30,082 nucleotides of DNA from a virus. The notes below the pieces were generated by a model that ran no database searches, was not told the origin of the DNA, and worked only from the letters and a program-made list of their open reading frames with translations. The translations under genes were made by a program, and so were the position numbers. Positions 23,827 through 30,082 of the stretch are shown here, piece by piece (position 1 is the first letter of the stretch; each line of letters begins with the position of its first letter). The stretch covers positions 1 to 30,082 of IMG/VR virus record IMGVR_UViG_3300043395_001560; one strand, given 5' to 3'.

Positions 23827-26022
23827 TCAAAACAACGTCAACTGTGATTTCGCGCCCTTCAGATTCTCGCAGGCTGTTTTGAAATAGGACTCTTTGAGTT
23901 CTGCGCCGACGAATCGCCTGCCTTTTTGAAGAGCGCAATACCCTTCACTTCCGATGCCAGCGAAAGGCGAAAAAACAAGGTCTCCCGGGGCGCTCCATAG
24001 GTCGAGAGCGTTGTTGATCACGTCAAGCTGCAAAGGGCAGATGTGACGTTCATCACGATCCTCTTTTGCTTCGCGCCCGTTGAGGACGTTGCCTTGATCG
24101 ATGTTCATCCATACAGGAGATGCCAATTCCTGCCATCGTTCGAGCGGAATGTCATCGGTCGAGTGAGTGATTGGTTTTGGATTGCGCCCCGGCTTCCTGA
24201 ACACGAGAAGATAATCAGGAGCTCCAACGCGGACGTTCGCCGAATCCGTCCGCAGCGTTTTATAGAGCAGCCCATGAGCCTTTGTGCGCTGCATTTCCGT
24301 CACAGGGTCTTTCCATATCGTGACTTTTGAGTGAAGCAACCATCCGCGATCTCGAAACGCTGTGACGATTGCGCCAGAGAAGTCTTTAAACTCAATATCT
24401 CCATCTTTCCATTTCGTTGCGAGCAAGTCGCAGCAATGCACAGCGCACTCTCTGCCGGGCACGGTCACGCGCATGAGTTCGTCGATGAGGAATCCGAATT
24501 GAACCATGAAGTCATCCATTCCTGCGCAGTTGCCCATGTCTGCCACGTCGTCGGAATAGGTGAATAGATCAGCGAACGGCGGAGAAAAGATTGAGAAGTC
24601 GATTGATTCATCTGCGAGTTTTTCGCGAGCTACGCGCACGCAATCTCCGTGGCAAAGCATCCAATCGGTTCCGTTGGCTTCATTGATGTCTGTTTTCATT
24701 TTTATGGTGTGTGTTTTGTTTTTGAGACTCAGCGCGGCTTGCCGCATTTCGATTTTCATTTCCTCATGCTTCGCCATCTTTTCGACAACGGCATCGAGAA
24801 TCGGGCCTTCCGTGTCAGCTTGCACGATGTAAGCATTTACTTCGCGATGCTGGCCGAATCGGTAATGACGGCGGAGAGCCTGATACAAGTCCTCGAACGA
24901 GTAAGACAGCCCGCAGAAGATTGTATTCGCGCAATGCTGCCAATTCAGTCCTCGTCCAGCGATCTCCGGTTTCGTGATGAGCGTTTTAAACTCTCCGTTC
25001 GAGAATTGATTGAGCCGTTTTTCCTTTGTCTCCGGTTTATCACATCCGCGAATCTCCACAGCATCCGGCAATACTCGTTTCAACTCTTCGGCCTCGTAGT
25101 TTGTATTGCACCATACAGTCCATAGCTCATCCGGTTTTTCAGCGATGATCTCAGCAACGCGTTTGCATCGTGACTCGTTTGTCAGTCGCATTTCCTGATG
25201 CAGATTTGTAGCTGAAAGCGTCGGGTTTCTGAACAGCTCTCCGTCTGCGCGCCCTTCCGTTTGTTCGACGTGAACCATCTCCGTCTTGAAGTTTAGCGAT
25301 GGCAGTAAATAACCGTCATCTGGGAAACCGATGTCTGATGGTTTGGATACGCATGCCGCCCAAGTTGCCACCCACTCCCAGAATGCAGTTTTTGCATGCT
25401 TTTTCAAACGCCAATCTCCCGTGTTGAATGTGTCGTTGATGAAGTATGTTGCGAGCATTTGAGCAGGCGAGCACACTCCGAGGAAGTCTGCATGTTGTCC
25501 CATCTCCGTGTAATCGTTCGGTGCAGGCGTAGCCGTGCAGCAAAGTCGGAATGGAGTCTTTGCAAATGAGTTCGTGAGTCCGATTCGCGTCTTCCCTTGG
25601 AATGATTTAAGGATCGAGCTTTCGTCCAGAACCACGCCCGCGAAAAACTCCGGAGTGAACTTGTCCAGTCGTTCGTAATTCGTGATGTTGATTCCGGACT
25701 GAACTTCCGATTGCTCGCGAACGTGAGTCACTTTGATTCCAAACTTCTCGCCTTCTTTCACGGTCTGCGGAGAAACTGCGAGCGGCGCGAGAATCAAAAC
25801 GCTGCCGCCAGTGTAACGGCAAACTTGATCCGCCCACTCAAGTTGCATTGGAGTCTTGCCAAGTCCACATTCAGCGAACAAGGCGCACCGCCCCTGTTTA
25901 ATTGCCCATGATACAATCAGCTTCTGCCACTCGAAAAGGGGCGCGGTAAATGGCAGTGGTTCAAATCCCGAATGCTTAATGGTTGCACGCTTCGCGGCGA
26001 TTACTTCGTCGTAGGTATTCAT
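23827..26022 (-). CDS. SF2/SNF2-like helicase fused to a beta-class DNA methyltransferase
   Basis: 731 residues. The start at 26022 overlaps the preceding stop as ATGA. The N-terminal half is a helicase: Walker A ECGLGKT (51-57), motif II DESS (133-136), TATPAPND (163-170), and motif VI QALRRHYRFGQ (381-391). The C-terminal part (about 450-731) is a methyltransferase: the catalytic motif SPPF (480-483), near the start of the domain, and the SAM-binding motif FAGIGSEG (687-694) near its end, the order of beta-class N4-cytosine/N6-adenine enzymes. SPPF/SPPY is often seen in m4C enzymes. Residue Met442 (ATG at 24699) follows an A/C-rich leader-like stretch, so a separate methyltransferase may also be made. 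It could protect phage DNA from restriction. Target sequence is unknown. Confidence 0.88.
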   Translation of the reverse strand: MNTYDEVIAAKRATIKHSGFEPLPFTAPLFEWQKLIVSWAIKQGRCALFAECGLGKTPMQLEWADQVCRYTGGSVLILAPLAVSPQTVKEGEKFGIKVTHVREQSEVQSGINITNYERLDKFTPEFFAGVVLDESSILKSFQGKTRIGLTNSFAKTPFRLCCTATPAPNDYTEMGQHADFLGVCSPAQMLATYFINDTFNTGDWRLKKHAKTAFWEWVATWAACVSKPSDIGFPDDGYLLPSLNFKTEMVHVEQTEGRADGELFRNPTLSATNLHQEMRLTNESRCKRVAEIIAEKPDELWTVWCNTNYEAEELKRVLPDAVEIRGCDKPETKEKRLNQFSNGEFKTLITKPEIAGRGLNWQHCANTIFCGLSYSFEDLYQALRRHYRFGQHREVNAYIVQADTEGPILDAVVEKMAKHEEMKIEMRQAALSLKNKTHTIKMKTDINEANGTDWMLCHGDCVRVAREKLADESIDFSIFSPPFADLFTYSDDVADMGNCAGMDDFMVQFGFLIDELMRVTVPGRECAVHCCDLLATKWKDGDIEFKDFSGAIVTAFRDRGWLLHSKVTIWKDPVTEMQRTKAHGLLYKTLRTDSANVRVGAPDYLLVFRKPGRNPKPITHSTDDIPLERWQELASPVWMNIDQGNVLNGREAKEDRDERHICPLQLDVINNALDLWSAPGDLVFSPFAGIGSEGYCALQKGRRFVGAELKESYFKTACENLKGAKSQLTLF

Positions 26023-26264
26023 TTCCTCAACTCCTCCAGTTCCGCTTCTTCGAGTTCCGCCGTCGCCTCTTCGAGCTTCATACGAGCCTCGTTGATCTCC
26101 CATTTCAGCGGTGCCGGACACTTGTCATATTCCGGCGACGTGTCGCGAAGTCGAGTGACTTCCGCCTCTGCTTTTTCGACGGCGAGCCGTGCGGCACGGA
26201 GTCTGTTCGGTTTTGTCTCCGGAAAGTCGGAGAATAGTGGTTCGTGGTCTGTGGTCATGTTCAT
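26019..26264 (-). CDS. Small charged helical protein
   Basis: 81 residues from the ATG at 26264 (a second ATG, two codons later, is equally possible). It is Glu/Ala/Arg-rich, with a coiled-coil stretch (RLRAARLAVEKAEAEVTRLR) and a second helix (MKLEEATAELEEAELEELRK). The leader is A-rich (CGAACAGAAAAATGAAC). It opens the unit after the structured interval and overlaps the helicase-methyltransferase start as ATGA. It may be a binding partner of that enzyme; function is unknown. Confidence 0.55.
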   Translation of the reverse strand: MNMTTDHEPLFSDFPETKPNRLRAARLAVEKAEAEVTRLRDTSPEYDKCPAPLKWEINEARMKLEEATAELEEAELEELRK

Positions 26265-26590
26265 TTTTCTGTTCGTTAAAGTGTATCGCCGTCGCTCGCC
26301 TTGAGGTCCGCGAATGGTCGTGAGTCTCTTTCAAATCTCAGCCGGTAATGCTATTATTTGTCTCACGCCACGGGCATTTTGCCCCGGCAAAGTTGTTAAA
26401 GTGGTTGCGGGACGTGATTAGCAAATTCACACACAGGATACGCCTGCTCGGTGGTCCGAATCCCGCAAATTTGTTGAGCGCGGCAGGTTGGCACCTGCTC
26501 CGGGTTAGACGCGGACCGTTTTAACGCCGTCATCTGACCGCACCTTACATTAGGGCTGCTAGGCCGTTGCAGTTTCGCGCTCAAAGTGTT
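26265..26590 (-). other. 326-base interval without a convincing gene, rich in hairpins
   Basis: This is one of the two clear gaps in the otherwise tightly packed operons. It holds a cloverleaf-like fold (26402-26468), a 6-bp hairpin (GCAGGT / ACCTGC, loop of 4, arms 26483-26488 and 26493-26498) and a hairpin with a GGGC/GCCC core and outer GCC/GGC pairs (26367-26388). A 45-codon frame (ATG at 26533, stop at 26396, preceded by AAGG) covers the first two; its product would have three Cys (CRAQQICG) and resembles nothing I know. An 11-codon frame starting at 26594 overlaps the RusA stop as ATGA. A structured RNA, a regulatory leader or a small unrecognised gene are all possible. Confidence 0.5.
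26402..26468 (-). ncRNA. Cloverleaf-like (tRNA-like) structure with encoded ACCA
   Basis: On the minus strand an 8-bp perfect stem (TTGCGGGA / TCCCGCAA, 26461-26468 with 26405-26412) encloses 48 bases with three separate 4-bp hairpins: TCGG/CCGA with loop ACCA, CAGG/CCTG with loop CGTAT, and GTGA/TCAC with loop ATTTGCTAA. If the outer stem is read as 7 bp, the 3' strand is followed by A-CCA, the discriminator and CCA end of a tRNA. The arms are too short for a standard tRNA and the T-loop lacks TTCGA, so it is not a canonical tRNA. It may be a tRNA-like element or a chance fold. Confidence 0.35.
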
Positions 26591-26971
26591 TCATGGTTGA
26601 TTATCCTCCCAAACGTCAATTTCAACCCTTGGCATCGTCGGCACAACGACGAAGCCCGTGCCAGCGATGCGAAGTCCTTTGTCGTTGCGGACAATGCCCG
26701 CGTCCTGAATTCCGTCGATGTAGGGTTTCAGCGCGGCAATGAGATTGTCCTCATCGGGAAACCGTGCCGTCGTCTTGTAGAGCGTGACGTAATACTTCGC
26801 CTGCTCCCACTTCGGCCCTCGCGTCAAGCCGAGGTCCGTGAGGCAACGCATCGCCTCGTAAACCGCCGCGTGCCGTGCCCGGCGGATGGCTTGGCGTTTC
26901 ACGAATGCGTTGATGCGGTCATTCGGCCAAAGTGCCTTTTCGGGAATCGGGAGTTGAAGGGTGATTTTCAT
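26591..26971 (-). CDS. rusA: RusA-family Holliday junction resolvase
   Basis: 126 residues starting MKITLQLPIPEKALWPNDRI; the ATG overlaps the preceding stop as ATGA, which favours it over an in-frame start 54 bases upstream. The RusA core is clear: the acidic signature FPDEDNLIAALKPYIDGIQD (71-90) with DxDN, K82 and D86-G87, then AGIVRND (91-97). These Asp residues bind Mg in the resolvase. RusA dimers cut four-way junctions produced by recombination or replication. The gene lies in the recombination module beside the Sak4-like protein. Length is as usual for the family (about 120). Confidence 0.9.
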   Translation of the reverse strand: MKITLQLPIPEKALWPNDRINAFVKRQAIRRARHAAVYEAMRCLTDLGLTRGPKWEQAKYYVTLYKTTARFPDEDNLIAALKPYIDGIQDAGIVRNDKGLRIAGTGFVVVPTMPRVEIDVWEDNQP

Positions 26972-27600
26972 TCTCCTTGGATGACTCTGTTTCTCGCCAT
27001 AGCCGGTGGATACCCGACGCTCCAAAGAGCGAGGATGATGGTTTCTTTGTCCGGCAACTTCGCCTTAGCCCGGGCCAATGCGCCCTTCGCAATGTCACGG
27101 GTCATCTTGCAGTCTTGCAAACGCTTCCGGTTTGCGTAGCTCCGATTCTTCGAGCAGGCGACAGACGCACACGTGTAAAGGTATTGCGCTGCGGACAGTT
27201 CTTTCTCCGCTTCGGCAATTTCCTTCATCGCTGGCGGCGTGCAATCGTCGCCGAGGTATGCGTCAAGATGGTTCCAACGGTTCGCAACTTCCTGCCCGCT
27301 GAAGAAGTCCCACCATACGATCCGCGCAACTATGACGCGAACGGTCGGGTCGGTGATGCGCTCGATGCGCTCAGCCCAAACTTCCGGACGTGTCCGATGA
27401 ACTGCCGCATTGCGTTTTCCGTTCTCGATGCGAAACTCCCATACGTGCTTTGGAGTGAGAACGACGGTTGATTTGTGCCAGCGTTCTCCTTCGTCCACCT
27501 TGGCGCAATGCTCCAGAAACTCCGCCGGAAACATCCATTCCCGAAGTTCCGCGATGCGCCGGTCCCGCTTGTCCGTGTTGAATCGTGCGTATTGGCTCAT
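26968..27600 (-). CDS. Hypothetical protein of the recombination module
   Basis: 210 residues starting MSQYARFNTDKRDRRIAELR, beginning one base after the stop of the DUF669-like gene; an earlier in-frame start lies inside that gene and is less likely. It contains a Trp-rich part (VRVIVARIVWWDFFSGQEVA, NRWNHLDAYLGDD) and a helical Lys-rich C-terminus with two Cys (LYTCASVACSKNRSYANRKR). No catalytic motif is recognised. It overlaps the resolvase gene as ATGA. It may be a DNA-binding or recombination accessory; function is unknown. Confidence 0.6.
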   Translation of the reverse strand: MSQYARFNTDKRDRRIAELREWMFPAEFLEHCAKVDEGERWHKSTVVLTPKHVWEFRIENGKRNAAVHRTRPEVWAERIERITDPTVRVIVARIVWWDFFSGQEVANRWNHLDAYLGDDCTPPAMKEIAEAEKELSAAQYLYTCASVACSKNRSYANRKRLQDCKMTRDIAKGALARAKAKLPDKETIILALWSVGYPPAMARNRVIQGE

Positions 27601-27601
27601 G

Positions 27602-27994
27602 TTAAAAGCCTTCGTTGAGAACGTAGGTTTCGACTTCGTTCCGCTTGTCGCCCTTGTTGTCTTTGCCGACTCGGAGCTTTGCCGAGACTTCGAGCCCGAT
27701 GAGGTCCGATGCATCGATGTCAACCGGCTGATTCTCGCCGGGCCATTTGTTCGCTGCTTGCAGGAAGGCGTCCACCTTCCACTTCGCGCCGTCCGAAAAG
27801 ACAAGGTAATCGAAGATTCCGCCGCCCCTTGCTTCGCCGTCCTGCACTACGCGAACGCGAAGCTCGATCATCGGGTTGCCGTTGCTGCTTGTTTTCTCTT
27901 TCGCATCGACAATGCGCACGAGGTATTCCCCTGCGGGCCAAGGCCCGAAGGTGGGTTGCTGTTTGCCGTCTCCTGTTGTGAATGTAATAGCCAT
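27602..27994 (-). CDS. DUF669-like putative ssDNA-binding protein
   Basis: 130 residues starting MAITFTTGDGKQQPTFGPWP. The layout fits DUF669-type phage proteins: the opening GPWPAGEYLVRIVDAKEKTS, the polar core NGNPMIELRVRVVQDG, FDYLVFSDGAKWKVDAFLQA and a C-terminal LIGLEVSAKLRVGKDNKGDK. Such proteins have an OB-like beta barrel, are found with Sak4/Erf-type recombination genes and probably bind single-stranded DNA. The context, between a nuclease and a resolvase, agrees. The leader is a clear A/C-rich stretch without SD that also encodes the end of the previous gene. Confidence 0.75.
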   Translation of the reverse strand: MAITFTTGDGKQQPTFGPWPAGEYLVRIVDAKEKTSSNGNPMIELRVRVVQDGEARGGGIFDYLVFSDGAKWKVDAFLQAANKWPGENQPVDIDASDLIGLEVSAKLRVGKDNKGDKRNEVETYVLNEGF

Positions 27995-27999
27995 GTTGT

Positions 28000-29013
28000 T
28001 TATTGGTTGGTTGTTTTTGTTTTGGTTGAAACTTTGGGCCTGCTTACCCGCACGTAAGACGTGCCCGGTGTCTGGACAAATTGCCCGTCGAGGTCGGTGA
28101 TTGGAAATAAGAGCTTCGCCTTTTCTTCGCTAACTGCCCCGATGAGCTTCGCCGCTTCCACAGCCTGAATGCCTTCGTGCTCCGCAATCTCAATCATGCG
28201 CTCCGCTGGCAGCACATATTTGCCTGCCTTGTTCACAACGGAAACGCCCGGCACCTTTGCCGTCGCCGCCTTGTCGAGAAGCACACGTCGCGCCTCTTCG
28301 CGCCAATCGTCCACCGTATCGCACGCAAGAACGAAGTCCCGCAACTTCTCCGGTGTCCACGTTCCAAGTTGAGCCTTTGCTTCCTCGACGACTCCCGACA
28401 ACGGCACAACGGCCAGTTGTTCCCGACGTGCGTCGCAGTCGAATCGAAGCGCACACCATCCGCAATAGTCGCACGGCGTTGCTGGTGCCTGCTCTTTGAC
28501 TGCCGCCACGATGCCGCGCACGATAGCCTCTGCGCTCTCACGAGTGAAACGGTGAGTGACGACTTGCTGAGCATCTGCGAAAAACAGATGCACCGTCCAT
28601 TCGTCCACAAACTCCCTGTCCATGCAACCGAGCGCATAAAGAGCCTGCTGTGCCTCGTAATCGCGGATTTGTCCGGTCTTTATGTCTGCGCTCCAAAGGT
28701 GTTTCCAACATGCCAAGTCCATCGTGCCGGTGATGCCTTGCCACTCCACGCGAAGTTCATCCTCCCGCGATTCGATAGCCTGCCCGAAGGCAAAGGCGTT
28801 CGCCGTCTGGATGGTCCACAGTGCAGCAGTCATATCGAGAGTGTCGAACGTCTTTACCGCGTCATTCGGGATTTCGCCGGATGCGATAGCCGAGCGCACA
28901 AGTGCGTCGATATTCGTTCCTCGTTGCGCTGCGTCGTTTGGCGACTTGTCGCCGACGTAGCGCGGGCACGCTGCGAGTTTTGGGAGAGATGATGGGCGGA
29001 GTTCGATGCTCAT
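28000..29013 (-). CDS. Cas4-like PD-(D/E)XK nuclease with Fe-S-type Cys cluster
   Basis: 337 residues starting MSIELRPSSLPKLAACPRYV. I chose this ATG because it overlaps the stop of the ATPase gene as ATGA; an earlier in-frame start is inside that gene. Catalytic elements are GTMDLACW (Asp99), SADIKTGQ (Asp110, Lys112) and YEAQQALYALG (Gln122), the RecB/Cas4 PD-(D/E)XK pattern. Cys16 and CDYCGWCALRFDC (Cys181, 184, 187, 193) form a Cas4/AddB-like 4Fe-4S cluster candidate. The enzyme would trim DNA ends for the Sak4-type annealing system. The C-terminal tail KTKTTNQ is encoded by the A/C-rich leader of the next gene. Confidence 0.85.
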   Translation of the reverse strand: MSIELRPSSLPKLAACPRYVGDKSPNDAAQRGTNIDALVRSAIASGEIPNDAVKTFDTLDMTAALWTIQTANAFAFGQAIESREDELRVEWQGITGTMDLACWKHLWSADIKTGQIRDYEAQQALYALGCMDREFVDEWTVHLFFADAQQVVTHRFTRESAEAIVRGIVAAVKEQAPATPCDYCGWCALRFDCDARREQLAVVPLSGVVEEAKAQLGTWTPEKLRDFVLACDTVDDWREEARRVLLDKAATAKVPGVSVVNKAGKYVLPAERMIEIAEHEGIQAVEAAKLIGAVSEEKAKLLFPITDLDGQFVQTPGTSYVRVSRPKVSTKTKTTNQ

Positions 29014-30059
29014 TTCGCACCTCCCACTGCCGCGATGAATCCAGCCGGATTTTTGAGCACGCGATCCGCGTAATCCTGCGGCATGTCGAGCCACGTCTGC
29101 GAAGCGGTCAGCTTGCGATTCTTTTGCAAATACGCCGTCACTTTGTCCTCTCCGATGCCCTGCACGATTCGCACAAGGTCCGGGTTGCTGCCGATTCCCG
29201 GCAGCGGGTCCGGGTCGATTTGCGGCGAGGTTGCCGTCGGCGGCTCCGCACTCGCGGAAACCGCCGACGGCTTCTCCTCGTCTCTCACACGAACAAATTG
29301 ATTCGCTCCCCACGGTGCGCCGACGTTGGCAAATGCCTTCCGCACCGTGTCGATATTCCACGGTTCCGAGTCTGCCAAGCCGTGCCGGTTTTTCGCGTCC
29401 CATGCCGAGCACCGCGTCGCGTAAAGCAAACGCTCCCGACCACCGATGCCTTTGAGCTTGCCTGAGTCAGTCTCTTTGATCTGCGTCCGGTAGTTGCCGA
29501 AGAGCACGGCATCCGACCACTCCTTGATGAGCGGTTCGACGTGCTTTGAAAGTTTGAGCGTGTATCTGTCGAACGCACCCTGCCCGTCCGGCGGCTCAAA
29601 CTTGGCCACTTTCGAATGTGCCAACAGCACGACGTTGATGCCGGCGTGAATTACGGCGTCAAACCGTGCGAGCACAAGGGCCATCCGCTCTTTGACCGCG
29701 ATGTAGCCTTTTCCGTAGCCGAAGTCCTCGATGCCCTTGATTTTATCGTTGCCAGCCTCTGCCACGACTGCCGCTGAAATCATGTCGTCGAGCCAGTCAA
29801 TCGTATCCACCACGAGTGTCTGGCAGGGTTTGCATTTGACGACTTCCCCGAGCGCGGATTCCACCGTGCGGAGGTCTGGCAGAACGTCCCGCCCGATGCG
29901 CGAGACGTCGAGTTGCGCCGTGCTGCCTTCAAGGTCGAAGAATAGCGGGTCCGGCATGAGGCCGGCGAGCGTCGATTTGCCGAATCCCTCCGGCGCATAT
30001 ATTGTGAGTTTCTGTGCGCGGCCAATTTTTCCGCGAGTTGCTTTTGCGAGTAGGTTCAT
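29010..30059 (-). CDS. Sak4-like RecA-fold ATPase (single-strand annealing recombinase)
   Basis: 349 residues starting MNLLAKATRGKIGRAQKLTI. Walker A is APEGFGKST (22-30); Walker B is TLVVDTIDWL (81-90). GKGYIAVKERMALVLARFDA and VVLLAHSKVAKFEPPDGQGA follow, as in phage AAA_24/Sak4 proteins. A Pro/Ser-rich linker leads to a C-terminal segment (TSPQIDPDPLPGIGSNPDLV and beyond). Sak4 proteins anneal single strands together with a ssDNA-binding protein, which fits the DUF669-like, nuclease and resolvase genes after it. It is the first gene visible in transcription order; the 23 bases before its start are A/C-rich, without SD. Confidence 0.85.
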   Translation of the reverse strand: MNLLAKATRGKIGRAQKLTIYAPEGFGKSTLAGLMPDPLFFDLEGSTAQLDVSRIGRDVLPDLRTVESALGEVVKCKPCQTLVVDTIDWLDDMISAAVVAEAGNDKIKGIEDFGYGKGYIAVKERMALVLARFDAVIHAGINVVLLAHSKVAKFEPPDGQGAFDRYTLKLSKHVEPLIKEWSDAVLFGNYRTQIKETDSGKLKGIGGRERLLYATRCSAWDAKNRHGLADSEPWNIDTVRKAFANVGAPWGANQFVRVRDEEKPSAVSASAEPPTATSPQIDPDPLPGIGSNPDLVRIVQGIGEDKVTAYLQKNRKLTASQTWLDMPQDYADRVLKNPAGFIAAVGGAK

Positions 30060-30082
30060 GTTTTCTGTTTTGGTGTTGGTTG

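Noticed and set aside
26402-26468. A functional canonical tRNA
   Set aside because: Anticodon arm has 4 bp with a 5-base loop, T-loop consensus is missing, and the D-arm loop is only 4 bases; only a tRNA-like label is justified.
26396-26584. 62-codon frame with a TTG start in the structured interval
   Set aside because: The start is TTG without SD and the product is unlike known families. A shorter ATG version (26533) is kept only as an alternative in the interval entry.
1-30082. CRISPR array, diversity-generating retroelement, insertion sequence, integrase or lysis genes
   Set aside because: No regularly spaced repeats, reverse transcriptase, transposase, recombinase motif, or holin/endolysin-like frame was found in the window.

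Overview
The window is a contiguous piece of a tailed, dsDNA, lambda-like siphovirus (free phage or prophage). Every supportable gene lies on the minus strand, so the map reads from right to left as transcribed: recombination and replication genes (30059 to about 19357), a non-coding block with origin-like features (about 18876-19356), DNA packaging (about 18416-13457), head (about 12182-7965) and tail (about 7885 to beyond base 1). No integrase, repressor, lysis gene or host gene is visible, so lifestyle is undetermined. The host cannot be named. The sequence is moderately G+C-rich by eye, most starts lack a Shine-Dalgarno (SD) sequence and instead follow A/C-rich, G/T-poor leaders. This would suit a host that initiates largely without SD (some Bacteroidota- or Verrucomicrobiota-like groups), but that is inference.

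Right part: a Sak4-like RecA-fold ATPase, a Cas4-like Fe-S PD-(D/E)XK nuclease, a DUF669-like putative ssDNA-binding protein and a RusA resolvase form a recombination module. After it comes a structured 326-base interval without a convincing gene, holding a cloverleaf-like fold ending in ACCA and two more hairpins. Next are a helicase-methyltransferase fusion, a second SF2 helicase, several small proteins and a DnaB-N/RepA-type hexameric helicase.

Middle: directly downstream of the replicative helicase gene lies a block with nine copies of TGCCGT/ACGGCA, a 24-bp perfect palindrome with a TA core and an AT-rich stretch (putative replication origin or operator). It is followed by a sigma70-like promoter candidate, the only perfect AGGAGG noted (driving a three-codon minigene), and a hairpin that holds the SD of a zinc-ribbon gene. 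Then come a PLD-like protein, a putative small terminase, three accessory genes and the GpA-type large terminase.

Left part: portal, S49 protease, scaffold, major capsid protein, head completion and neck genes, a putative major tail protein, a tape measure protein and distal tail/fibre proteins. Rho-independent terminators follow the capsid block and the putative major tail protein gene, which fits stepped expression of high-copy virion proteins.

About half of the gene junctions are ATGA stop-start overlaps, so the genome is tightly translationally coupled. Two small genes of 53 and 56 codons that long-ORF searches miss are supported by this pattern.
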